Positions 10,053-19,863 of a stretch of DNA of 64,000 nucleotides are shown here, one piece after another (position 1 is the stretch's first letter; every line of letters begins with the position of its first letter). Origin of the DNA: Diabrotica undecimpunctata (taxonomy: Eukaryota > Arthropoda > Insecta > Coleoptera > Chrysomelidae); assembly GCF_040954645.1 (NCBI RefSeq), contig NC_092804.1:148809108-148873107 (forward strand). The letters are read 5' to 3'. The notes below the pieces were generated by a model. The model was not told the origin of the DNA. It did not search any database and saw only the letters and a list, made by a program, of their open reading frames with translations. The translations under genes were made by a program, and so were the position numbers.

Positions 10053-10127
10053 CAGGGTGCACGAGCGTTTGTTTGGTTTATAAAATAAGTAGGTGTTCAT
10101 AAAATAGTCAAAAAGAATGAACCTCAA

Positions 10128-12608
10128 GTGGTTTGAAAATATAATGATGAAATTTTTGTAGTTGTATCAGAAGTATGATGGGACCACCGAACTGATAAAT
10201 ACAGAAGTAGAGATGGACAAGAAGATGCTTTGGGTTGCATTGCCAAGGAAATGGAAATACCTGATATTACTTTTGCTGACCTAAAAAAGAAAAATTAGTA
10301 TTATTAGAAAAGAATGTATATAAAAAAACATTCATTAGTATGCAAATCGATACATATTGGCATGACAAGAGATGAATTGTACGTACCAAAGATCTTTTGG
10401 TATAAAAGAGCGGATATATTTTTTACATGGTGTTACCAATACAAGGATTACCTTATCAAATTTGGTAAGTATACTTTTTATTTAAATTTTTTTACATTAA
10501 CTTTTATGTATTATTTACATCGTCGTGTATCATATTCAGTTGACAGGGCACAGCTTTATGTCCGGAAAAATATTTGTCATATTTATTACGCACAGTAGAT
10601 GCTAATATTGAATAATTACAACTTCCTAAATGACCGTGCAAATGAATTAGACCATTCGCTTGAGTACTTCGTGTTTTCCAAGAACCCGGTATAATGCGCC
10701 TGTTTAGATCTTTAGTATCAAAAGGGTCTGTGGGTGTATATGTTTCACTCGAACTTATTTTTAACCAATTATGTATGTAATGCTAAAGCTGCTTTAAACA
10801 TTTTGCCCACCTTATTAATTTAAACTGCTGTAGGTCATTCAAATAGTCCAAATGTAGAAACCAAAATTCCATTACAAATTTCAACAATGCGACGAGCTCT
10901 TGATAAGCGATAGTTTAAAATTTTCTGTTTCCTAGATAAAGGAGTACTTTTTCGAAAGGGTTTTAAAATATAGGGCCTTAAAGGGAAAGCATCGTCAGCT
11001 ACAAGTACTGTTACGTATTTCTAAGATCTTCTAATACTTTATTCAACGAAGATTTTGCAAAAACAGCAGCATCGTTTGCACGTCCATTTTTGCCTACGTC
11101 GCAATAGCGAAAACACTAGTTTGCGTCAACGCACGCAAAGAAAATTACGTTATTTGTAATTAAAATATTCTAATTCACTGTGGGGCTCATTTCATATTCT
11201 AATATGTTTTCCATCTAATGCGCCACAACAGTTTGGAAAATTCCATCGCAAATAATATTATCTTTGAATTGTCTTCCATTGTTCTTCATTTTGTGGTACC
11301 GTTCGCGTCATAAAAAACTGGTACAACTCTTATTACCGAAAATCATGTTTTTCAAGTTGTGTAAGTTGATCTTGTCACATGTGTCATTCTAATTTCTAGG
11401 GCACTGTTGCCAGTTCAACGAAAATATTATATGAAATCAGCTAAAAGCAGGGCTGTGTAACAGACCGCCAGTTTTGAGTATTCTAAAAACTAAAACATCG
11501 AGCATTCTCGATCAGTCAGTCACATTAAATTTGTTTAAACATGCATCCTAAAAAATTCTCATATTAATTTTGTAATTTTTCATTATCTCAATTAAGTACT
11601 CATACCTTGATTTGTGTTTTATTATAATTTATGAAAATATTGCAATTCAAATATAGTGATAGATAAAATCAATCTAGACATAACTTTAAATTATTATAAT
11701 AAAACATTACAGTGAGGTATTGGATTGTAACTGTCACTTTATACTCTACGTAGGATAGAGTATAATGTTAGTTTTTGTTAATGTTATCGTTCATATAATA
11801 AATAATAAATTAATCTTGGTAGTTGGCCTGTGACTAGACTTATTAATACAAAATACAGTTAGTGTTCGGTAGGTAATTGAAGTAAAAAATTAGGTACAGT
11901 AGATGCATTCCAATGTTCCCTGTGCCAATAATCTCGGTTTAAAGATCCTTCAAATATTTTGGATATTAGCTGAACCCTATCACTGGTTATTACATTTATT
12001 AAATACGGTTTTTTGTTGTTAATGCTAAAAATAATATCTATCTAATATTAACTTTTTTTTAACTAGATTTAGTGCAATTCCGTTATCTGTGATGGCAACA
12101 GCGAATTAATTCACGAACCACTCTATCCAGTCTGAACCCAGGTTTACATTGGGAAAAGAAAGTGTACCAGTTTTATATGACGGGAAGTGTACCTGTAAAA
12201 AAATATTTATCACATCTGCATTTTTAATTCACTTTGTACTAATATGAAATATTTTAATTCTAAGTTCTATTTCTCTTTCAGAATTTAACACATGATGAAG
12301 CTGAAAGTAAGACCATCGAAAATACAGGAGAAACAGAAACAGAAAATGTGTTTCCTGCATCTATTACTACTGGCAATGGTAATACCCAAAAAGAATCGAT
12401 CCGTGTAGAAAACACAAAAACTGCCGAATCGCCTACCACAAAGCAATCAAAGATAACAAATATCTTTCGTGCTCCTCAAAATCGCAAAAGAAAAATATTA
12501 GAAAATAAAAATATTTCAAATATAATCGTAGCACTTGATAAACTTGATGAAGTAGTGCAAAAAAATGCACGTAATGTTGATGATGAATTCGACATATTTG
12601 CCAAATAG
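10128..12608 (+). pseudogene. Harbinger-associated MADF/Myb-like protein gene
   Basis: Exon 1 (about 10128-10464) carries a damaged MADF domain: WFENIMMKF, LYQKYDG, ALGCIAKEMEIPDITFADL, then SGMT-like DELYVPKIFWYKRADI spread over shifted frames. It ends ACC TTA TCA AAT TTG followed by GTAAGT (10465). Exon 2 (12282-12608) follows a pyrimidine-rich acceptor and joins in phase: NLTHDEAESKTIENTG, a basic NRKRKILENK, and the BESS-like tail VDDEFDIFAK. A shifted tail with SSEYHSHPSPALSDN continues to about 12770. In Harbinger elements this protein binds DNA and helps bring the transposase into the nucleus. Its intron contains antisense transposase coding sequence. Confidence 0.65.
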
Positions 12609-13282
12609 GTCATATAATTCTATAATCAGCGTGTCCTCCTTCTACATCTTATTACCAGACAATTTCATCGCCACCGTTTTTATCTTCTGAGTATCATTCA
12701 CATCCATCACCAGCACTATCAGACAACATGGACCCAAAACATTGCTCGTGTTCATTTTCATAGGAATCATGCAATAGACAACAATGCGAACAGAATTCTC
12801 AGAAATCATCTGATGTACTTACTGCAGCTCTAACAGGTGTCTTACACTTAGAGTAGACTAAATTTTATATTGCCTACTTTTGTTACCATGTTTTTTATAC
12901 TTACTTTAATAAAATCTTGCAATGAATCATATTCTCCTTTTTATACTTCTCCCAGAAAATTTGAAATGATATTTTTAGGTACTCGGTATATGGAAGCAAG
13001 CGTTGCAAACGAATCACCCGTAGCTAAATATCTTAAAGTAATTTGCAGCTTTAATCTTGGTGAGATTGCTTGTCGGATCCATGTATCTTGTTTTTTTATG
13101 ACACCCTGCACTTTTGACAGCAGCTTCTTAATTTTTTCTTCAGACATTTTAAAGGTATTTCTGTACCCTTCTTTATCCTCTAATGCTAGCTTCTTTAACA
13201 ACGTTTCTGATACTTCCAAACTATTTCTTGTCAGAATCCACTGTCTCACCCAAAACCGACGTTTCTGACGACTTTTGATCAT
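10504..13282 (-). pseudogene. HARBI1-like Harbinger transposase
   Basis: Exon 1 (13282-12905) encodes RRFWVRQWI, EDKEGYRNTFKMSEEKI, KQDTWIRQAISP and LRYLATGDSFATLASIYRV, then donor GTAAGT at 12904. Exon 2 starts after CAG at about 12215, is split by a MITE (11295-12193), and resumes NEEQWKTI, NFPNCCGALDGKHIRI, VLVADDAFPLRPYIL, NYRLSRARRIVE and PGSWKTRS, ending KYFSGHKAVP and a stop at 10504. The DDE residues are all recognisable (ALDG, ADDAFP, RRIVE). Lesions include stops after FLGEV and HIRI and several frameshifts. It would cut and paste the surrounding element. Family length is about 350-400 aa, which fits. Confidence 0.85.
11295..12193. mobile_element. MITE inserted in the transposase exon
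   Basis: Left end GGTACCGTTCGCGTCATA and right end, inverted, GGTACACTTCCCGTCATA pair over about 31 bp, with about four mismatches. TGT flanks both sides (11292-11294 and 12194-12196). Removing the element and one TGT makes the transposase frame read INIFLQNEEQWK, like intact relatives. There is no coding sequence inside. I do not know the superfamily. Confidence 0.75.
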
Positions 13283-13299
13283 ATTATTAGCAATTATTT

Positions 13300-14752
13300 T
13301 CAGTTCTCCTATTCAACAAACAGCAATACTTTCAGCAACATGTGTTACATGAGGTATATCTATCACTAAATAGTAACCTCTCCTCCGCCACCGTTTTCTG
13401 TGACTATTCCAAAGCCTTAGACTGCATAAATCACGACATTCTATTAAAAAAATTAACTTTCTATGGAATTCGGGGTGTGTCTTTGAATTGGTTCAAAACT
13501 TACTTGGTAGGTAGGAAACAATTGGTTAGAATAAAAGACACCGACTCTAGTTGTAAAGACATTGAGTGTGGAGTACCGCAAGGTTCAGTATTAGGTCCCA
13601 TTCTTTTTTTACTTTTCATTAATGACATCACTTACTTGAAAATTAAAGGGAAAATTTTTCTATTTGCTGATGATACCAGTATTACTTGGAGCAGCTCTAA
13701 TATTTCAACGCTTCATTCAATTATAACCGCTGATTTGCTTATAATCAAGGGTTGGTCAGACTCCAACTTACTTAGCTTTAACGTGGATAAGACAGTAGCA
13801 TTATCTTATAAAGGAGTCATTCAACCCTTGCTTTTGAATGAGAACCAAATCAGTATCGTTAATTCCTTGAAATTTCTAGGTATTCTTGTCGAGAGCGATC
13901 TTAAATGGTCCTTGCATACTGACTCCTTAAGGAAGAAACTAGCCTCAGCTTGCTTTGCAATAAGGTCTGTTTCGAAGGAACTAAATTTATCTTCTGTCAA
14001 AATGGCATATTTCTCATTGTTCGAGTCCCATCTTCGATATGGGCTTCCATTTTGGGGTTCTAGTACAGCGGCCCAATTTGATACTATTTTTAAGTTGCAA
14101 AAAAGAGCAATTCGTTATCTATTTGGTCTCAAACAAACAACTCATTGCAAGACCTACTTCAAAAATCACGGAATTTTGGCGTTTCCCTCTTTATTTATTT
14201 TGGAAACGGTTTGTTTGAGTCGCAAGCATCTAAACACTTTTCCCGATAGACCTGATCATTGCTACTCCATTAGAAATTCGGATTGTAACGTTTATTTACC
14301 GATCCCGTCCACTCAGCTAGTAAAGAATTCTATTCTATATAGTGCAAAAAAACTTTATAATCACCTTCCAAGAGAAATTAAATCCGCAACATCTTTCATT
14401 AAGTTTCGTAAGATGACAAAAATCTATCTCTCTGAAAGACCATATTATTCAGTTGACGAGTTTCTTAATGTATAACAAAGAAACAAAATTAGTATTGTTT
14501 ATAATTATATTTAGGTGTCTCAAGCAGTGGCTACAATTTGTCTCATTTGTTGTTGTCTGTACAAATTATGTAAGTGATACAATAATTTTACTAATTTAAA
14601 ATTGTATTGTTCTGTTTTTTTATATATTTGTTTTTGTTTTATACTTTTTATACTTTTTGTACTTTTTGACTGATTTTTTTTAGCTTTGTCCATAAAATTG
14701 TTCAATAATTTTCAGTGACAATAAAGCATATTTCGATTCTATTCTATTCTAA
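13300..14752 (+). mobile_element. 5'-truncated non-LTR retrotransposon with ATTCT tail
   Basis: A reverse transcriptase reading frame is followed by about 240 bp of 3' UTR, an AATAAA at about 14720 and a short (ATTCT)n tail at 14735-14752. The 5' end is missing before the RT core, the usual result of incomplete target-primed reverse transcription. It lies between the transposase start and the right end of the Harbinger element. Confidence 0.8.
13342..14475 (+). CDS. Reverse transcriptase of a CR1/Jockey-like LINE, 5' truncated
   Basis: A 377-codon undamaged frame. Motif A reads VFCDYSKALDCINHDIL with the catalytic D at residue 21. The VPQGSVLGPILF block is at 78-89, and the active site FADDT has its two D residues at 110-111. 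The last 150 residues are the post-RT region with FWGSS, KRAIRYLFGL and YNHLPREIK. RT uses element RNA as template at nicked DNA. The endonuclease and the start are lost, so the first ATG is not the native start. All three catalytic aspartates are present, hinting at a recent insertion. Confidence 0.88.
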   Translation: MLHEVYLSLNSNLSSATVFCDYSKALDCINHDILLKKLTFYGIRGVSLNWFKTYLVGRKQLVRIKDTDSSCKDIECGVPQGSVLGPILFLLFINDITYLKIKGKIFLFADDTSITWSSSNISTLHSIITADLLIIKGWSDSNLLSFNVDKTVALSYKGVIQPLLLNENQISIVNSLKFLGILVESDLKWSLHTDSLRKKLASACFAIRSVSKELNLSSVKMAYFSLFESHLRYGLPFWGSSTAAQFDTIFKLQKRAIRYLFGLKQTTHCKTYFKNHGILAFPSLFILETVCLSRKHLNTFPDRPDHCYSIRNSDCNVYLPIPSTQLVKNSILYSAKKLYNHLPREIKSATSFIKFRKMTKIYLSERPYYSVDEFLNV

Positions 14753-15104
14753 CATTCAATATGTGAACAAAATCTTATTCAAGTTGAATTCTACTTATTT
14801 TGTTGATCAAATGAAGTTGATCAACAAAATTTGACTCCGAAGAATGCGCCTTAACAAAGTATAGATAGTTTATTCGATAATGTTTTTTATAAGTTCGTCC
14901 AAATATTGTGGAATGTCTATTTTTTTCTTAGTAGAATAAAGTTGTAGAATTTTGCTAGAGTTGCTTTGATTGGAGCAAAAATATTTTTATTTTAAAAACT
15001 ATGCTAATTGTGCTATATTAAAACAGTTTTAAACCAATATTAAAATATTTATTTTTCCTTAACTTGATAAAATGTTTATTTTTATCAATTCGTTATTGTT
15101 TCAG

Positions 15105-15530
15105 GGCCATCCCAGTCTTAAACAGGATAATGCCCAAAAGTTATCTAAAATAATGCCTAAATTCTTAATGTATTTACAAGAATGCCAAAAGAAATTTGAT
15201 GTCCCAAATAGGTTTTTGCGGTCTCAGCTTGGTATGCTAACTGACGATGAAAAAATAAAATTGGGTCAATTTGATCTCTGTACCCATATAAAGATGGGAT
15301 TGATGACTGCTACAGGTGATTTGGTAGATACCAAAATTAGGGAAATTTATAAACTTCAAGGACAAAGTGACAAACATTTAGATAAAATTTTGTCCCAATG
15401 TAGAAGCAACGATAGTAGAACACCAGAAGAAAAAGCTTTGTTCTACGTACGGTGTTTACAGAGTTTTCCACTACAACATACAAAATCGACTTCTACATAT
15501 ACGTTAAAAAATATGTTATATTTATTTTAG
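15105..15530 (+). CDS. Odorant-binding protein, Minus-C class, 3' exon
   Basis: The exon follows a good acceptor (TTATTGTTTCAG, AG at 15103-15104) and encodes about 141 residues with four cysteines, in QECQKKF, FDLCTHIK, LSQCRSND and YVRCLQSF. Spacing between them is 31, 39 and 17. In a classic six-cysteine PBP/GOBP, C2 lies four residues before C3 and C5 nine before C6; here these positions are Q and E, the Minus-C pattern. LGLM-type text around C3 (IKMGLMTATGDLVD) is diagnostic. Such proteins are secreted and carry small hydrophobic ligands. The signal-peptide exon is not identified; an ATG at 15072 offers a short hydrophobic start (MFIFINSLLF) if unspliced. No damage seen. Confidence 0.82.
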   Translation, partial: GHPSLKQDNAQKLSKIMPKFLMYLQECQKKFDVPNRFLRSQLGMLTDDEKIKLGQFDLCTHIKMGLMTATGDLVDTKIREIYKLQGQSDKHLDKILSQCRSNDSRTPEEKALFYVRCLQSFPLQHTKSTSTYTLKNMLYLF

Positions 15531-15591
15531 TTTAATGATAAAATTTTGTAAAGCTGTAAGTACGATTTACTTTTATGTATAAATTTAAAAT

Positions 15592-15597
15592 AATAAA
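15592..15597 (+). terminator. Polyadenylation signal AATAAA of the OBP gene
   Basis: The canonical hexamer is 62 bases after the OBP stop codon. The placement suits a short 3' UTR. Confidence 0.5.
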
Positions 15598-15955
15598 CCA
15601 GTTAATTGTCTGACAAACCCGACATTTTTTACACATCCCTCATTTTTAATATTTTTTCCAGATTTAAGCCATACAGCTTACTCCCCTCTAAATGGAAAAT
15701 CCATCCCAGATACCTACAGTATTAAAACGATTGAGCTCTGGTGGGACACTTTTAGTAATATCAAATCCTAGGTTATATGGTACACGCTGGAGTATCTTCC
15801 CAAATTTTAGTACACATCTGGACGTCGAGAGTAGAATAGCTTTCTTATGGTCTTATAAAGATATTCACCCAAATCCAGTGGTTTTATGTTATATAGGAGG
15901 CTTTTACAGATAACATTAGTAGTAAAGAGCATAATAGACACTGTTTAGGTACTTT
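15598..15955. other. No gene recognised
   Basis: A 73-codon frame (15692-15913) exists but matches nothing I know. An acceptor-like TTTTTTCCAG ends at 15661. Confidence 0.35.
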
Positions 15956-16270
15956 TTATTCTACATTGTCTCTGTATTTGAATTTCCAGATCTCTGTACT
16001 TGGCCATCTTTTCAGATTTAATATGCAGATTATTATTGTTATTGTTGTAGGTATCGCCACATCAATGAGTGTTGTTTTTCTAGCTAATTCATAAACTATT
16101 ATCTGCTCCATTATATACCGCTGGTTGGTCTGTGAGTACAGTGACATTCCAATATATACTCCTAAGAACATATTGATAATATGGGAGATGGTTAGTTTGG
16201 AGAAGTCCCAGTGTGATAGCTATCCTTTCTACTGAGTTATGCCGTTTTTTATATTCAGTTGCTGGCCCCA
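15956..16270 (-). pseudogene. LINE C-terminal scrap
   Basis: The minus strand reads TTLIDVAIP followed by a degenerate region and KYRDNVE-like text, the pattern (LLIDVAIPxxxN...EKxxKYxxLxIE) seen downstream of the RT domain in some insect LINE ORFs. Short, with compressed repeats of ATT/TTG, and probably 5' truncated. Confidence 0.5.
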
Positions 16271-17170
16271 GCGAGATGTTGGATTGTTTCTTGTGCTTGA
16301 CATCAATATTAACAGTCGTTTTGGATCTAAAGATCTTTAACGATTTATTTCCTTAGTTTTTTCTGAAACTTATGGTTCAGAGAACATTTTGTCTGATATC
16401 AATCTATAGCTCGACTCTGTACTTTCCTGGCAGATTTCATTGGAATGTCCCCCATAAAGAGGTTTTCTCATCCAGGTATGCACTTTTTCGTCTTTAGAAA
16501 AGTGGTTCACACGCATTTATGGTTTCTTCGAGTTAAGCGGTAATGTGCATCTTTTGCACAAATCACGTGATGTAAGCCTGCATCAAAAGGACGTGTACGA
16601 ACTTATCACCTTATACCTGTTCTAGGCTATACTAGTTATACTTTTTATTCATATAATTAATGCTAGCAAATATGCGATATTACAGTTCAAACTCAAAGGA
16701 AGGCTATAAGAAAAGAGTTAAAGTAGCGTGCATTCGGTCTTAGTATTACAGTTTTGGCGTTGTTTAACTTTTGTTGAAAGAGTAGTCTAACTGTCTGACA
16801 ATTAACGAGGAAGTTTCTTGACGGGGGAAGTTTCTCCCTTGAGTTACAGTTACAACATTGACCGCAGATCACCCATTATCAGCAACAGAGGATAGTTTGA
16901 ACTATGTATCACCAATCATTATATAAAAATTCTTGTACCTGCATGTAAGTAGTATTTTGTTTATTTCTAATTTATTACAATTCAATAGATTATCTCTTAC
17001 CAATTTGTGGGTTGCTACTTTGTCTGCTAAATCAATTTTATGCATATTAATAAACACAGACATGTAATATTGGCATAATTACTATAACTTTTTTTATCTA
17101 TATCTTTATAAGACAGCACCCTAATATGGGGTTTTTATAATTAAAGCATTTAATTTACTTTGTACCGTTT
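16271..17170. other. No gene recognised
   Basis: No usable ORF. A short palindromic run (TGCATCTTTTGCACA) at about 16547 is the only local structure noticed. Confidence 0.4.
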
Positions 17171-17212
17171 GACCTGAAGATGCTTTGCAAATTTTAGAAA
17201 GCGAAACCGGTC
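17171..17212 (+). other. Hairpin motif CTGAAGAT-stem-GAAACCGGTC
   Basis: CTGAAGA (17174-17180), one T, stem GCTTT/AAAGC (17182-17186 with 17198-17202), then GAAAC. The outer GACC/GGTC pair closes it. Same plan as at 5146 and 47366. Confidence 0.5.
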
Positions 17213-17228
17213 GTTTTGGGTAGTAAAA

Positions 17229-18270
17229 TTAAACGGATTGTAAGTCTAATATATTTCTTTTACCTATTTGAAATGTAACACAAGCAACACATTCATGATT
17301 TCCTTCTTTGGTTACCAAATTGTGCAAAAACCTTATTAACGTGAAATTTTTGTTTTGCCCTCCGCAAGAGTCGTAAAATATCGTAAGTTCCTTCACCGTT
17401 GGGGGCAAAATGTTGCATACGAAATGATGCAACATAGAGCAAACCTCGTCGGCTCCTTTTTTTGCTACAGACTCGTCGTACGTATAGAAAATCGCCTGTT
17501 GAGTAGACAGTACATGAATGTTAAAACTGATGAATTTAAGTTAATGCCTGTAGTAGACATCATTAGTAGTTATGTTTGGGTAAGGTAAATTTTTTTGGAA
17601 ATCCATGGCAATTCCTTTAAAAGATGCTGACTTCATTTCCTTCTTTCGGCAAAGTCTCTTCAATTGATAGAAACGCTCACTTTTCTTTAAGTGTATTTCC
17701 CTATTTTGCAACTTCACAGACAACTGGGGGTCTGTTCTAAACGGGCCTTTTGCTTCCAATATGGAAATGTCAGACTTCAGGGAGTCACATGTGCTGCAAG
17801 TATCCTTGCGAGGATAGCCGAAGGAAATGTTGAATTCATTTTCAAAATATTTACGGAAGGATTCATACGATACTCCATTTTCCGGATACTAATCCGTATA
17901 CATTTTGTGCAGCTTTGTAATGCTGAATTCTTCAGGTAGGTATAATTTTTCCGTTTTCTTCAGAGAATAGTGTGATTTTCCCCCTCTCAGTGACTTCAAA
18001 AATGTGTACATTGCTTCCTTAGTGTCTTCTGTTAGCTTGTGGGGTCTGCTTGAGTGCTTGCCGCGCTGATCTGTGGGTGCTTTTCCGGTTTGAACAAGAG
18101 ATTATCGAATGTATCACTTTGTCTTCTGAGATACCATGCATGTTCATGAAAGCTTTCAAGCACACTCTCCTATCACGAGCAACACCATCATCTGTTAGTG
18201 GAAGAACTCTGTAGGCAAAGGAAGCTGTGCTGTACTTAGTTTGATTTTTATTTTTCCCTCTTCACATCAC
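17229..18270 (-). pseudogene. TE-derived gene, D-x-C-x-GQNKN family
   Basis: From high to low coordinates the minus strand reads RRVCLKAFMNMHGIS, a gap, KSHYSLKK, ENEFNISF, then LHLKK-like HLKKSERFYQLKRL (17541-17759), DFQKNLPYPNITTNDVYY and TIFYDSCGGQNKNFTLIRFL (17229-17435). This order is found in a multicopy insect and cnidarian protein family I know only as uncharacterised. The acidic residue in FYDSCGGQNKN is a plausible nuclease position. The pieces lie in different frames with stops, so the copy is dead. I cannot name the transposon superfamily. Confidence 0.6.
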
Positions 18271-18629
18271 CGGCAACATACTCATGAGATCGCCTAAATA
18301 GGAATTCTGTTTATTTACATCCCCCATCGCATTGAACTCGCGAATGATTCTTTTTGCGCTTAATAAAGATCCCGGCATGCGCTGCGTGTTTGCAATGTGC
18401 ATTTAAACTGCAATGACGAGGTTCTTCCCTGCACGCTCTGTCGATGACGGGGTTTTCCCCCAGTACTGCTTATATTCAACCCGATTTTTTGCTGAGATGA
18501 CGGGGTTATTTTCCAAAATCAAGGGCTTCGACGGATTCTATGCCTCGCAAGCATTTAGTAACCACTTCGAACCGGATTAACCCAAAAATGTCTATGACGG
18601 AGTTTTTCTCCTGGACTCTTCAGTTGTTA
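18271..18629. other. No gene recognised; repeated GACGGGGTT-like words
   Basis: TGACGAGGTT, TGACGGGGTT, TGACGGGGTT and TGACGGAGTT recur at about 18414, 18445, 18497 and 18595. They are spaced 30-100 bases apart, suggesting an old tandem duplication. Confidence 0.35.
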
Positions 18630-18895
18630 ACCACAATAAAAGCAGCCAAAATCGAATACCTCGGTCACATCATAAGAAACAGTGAAAGTTATGGGTTACT
18701 GCAATTAATTCTACAAGAAAAAGTAGGAGGGAAACGAAGACCAGAAAGGCGAAGGATTTCCTGGCTGAAAAATCTACGTATGTGGCTTAACACAATAACC
18801 ACAAATCTTTTCAAAGCAGCAGTTTGCAAAATACATATTGCCATGATGGTCGCCAATATCCGAAACGAATAGGTACTACAAGAAGAAGACTCAAC
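18630..18895 (+). pseudogene. LINE 3' end (family B), plus strand
   Basis: Encodes KIEYLGHIIRNSE, LLQLILQEKVGGKRRPERRR, ISWLKNLRMW and ANIRNE, then a stop and an AAGAAGAAGAC end. This is the extreme C-terminus of the LINE family seen in seven places in the window. Confidence 0.75.
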
Positions 18896-19861
18896 TATAT
18901 CCATAAGTCCTAGCTGTGTTAGTTTATGTTTCAATAATACTAGAAACTGTTTAAGTCATTTCCTTAAAATTAATTACCTTATACACATTTTTTCATAAAA
19001 TGTAAATATAAATATTTAATATTAAAAATATTTTCTTTCAAAATTTTACTTTGTCAGTTTTGTAGAAAAGTAGGTAAGTATACAAAAAAAGAGTAAAAAA
19101 AAAGAAGATTTTGTCAAAAAACGGGATTTTTAAAATACATTTTGTGATGATATTTTGTATAAAAAAATTTGCATCAAGCCGCTAAATTACAAAAATAGAT
19201 AAAGGAAAATTTTGATTTAAACATACCTTTTAATAGATAATTTAACTTTAATTAGCTTTAGAACTTGATAAAATGACAAAGTATCCGTCACATTCCAGTT
19301 CCCTTTATGATGCGCCAGTGACATCTTATTGAGACGAATCCTCTGCGAGATAACAAATAGCTCTAATATACTACATTCTTAGTCGGAGAAATGAGTTCAA
19401 CTTGGGAATATTAATTGTAGCAGATGGTGGGTTTAATATAACGTTGTGGAATTTATGGATTAAGACTGGAATGGATAGAGAACTGTGCTTGGATGGGAAA
19501 TGAGAAGAGGAAAGAAAAATGTCTAAATTAAAAGCAAAACAATACATTCGTTCATAAGAAACCCTCATATATTAATATGTGTATTATGTTATTCAAAAAT
19601 TATATTTTTTACATGGTTGTTTCAATAAATAACTAGTAAAATATAGAAGCCGTTGTTTTTTTAAATCAATTGAACGGTGTTACATTTATTACATTATCTT
19701 CAATAGGACCCATAAAACAGTACATAATTCAGTACACAGTCTGTAATAACAGTTTTTATTGTATTAACAACGTTTGCTTTAAAGAGATTTCTGCTGTTTT
19801 ATATCTATATATTTATATAAATATAAATAAATATCATTTGATTTTTGATTGAGAAAAATTT
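18896..19861. other. No gene recognised
   Basis: AT-rich sequence with A- and T-runs and short ORFs without similarity. It ends at the TA where the mariner element begins. Confidence 0.45.
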
Positions 19862-19863
19862 TA

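Larger units (their letters stand above)
7547..14851 (-). mobile_element. PIF/Harbinger DNA transposon with nested insertions
   Basis: The left end AGGCGCGTTCTC starts at 7547. The right end, read inward on the minus strand, is AGGCGCATTCTT. Each is flanked by TAA (7544-7546 and 14852-14854), a TWA target duplication typical of PIF/Harbinger. Both ends continue into TTGAYCAAC-rich subterminal sequence. Inside are the two Harbinger genes: transposase on minus (10504-13282) and MADF/Myb-like protein on plus (about 10128-12608). Later insertions inflate it to 7.3 kb: a Gypsy fragment (about 7605-8927), a Harbinger-type unit (9127-10052), a MITE (11295-12193) and a LINE (about 13300-14752). Confidence 0.72.

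Noticed and set aside
10314..10598. Independent 94-codon gene
   Set aside because: Its middle part is MADF domain text continuing from upstream, followed by an intron donor at 10465, so it is not a separate gene.
12870..13268. Plus-strand 132-codon frame
   Set aside because: Antisense to transposase exon 1, whose minus-strand text is clearly conserved.
15692..15913. Second exon or neighbouring gene of the OBP
   Set aside because: An acceptor-like site precedes it, but the text matches no OBP motif, and the OBP already has a stop and polyadenylation signal.
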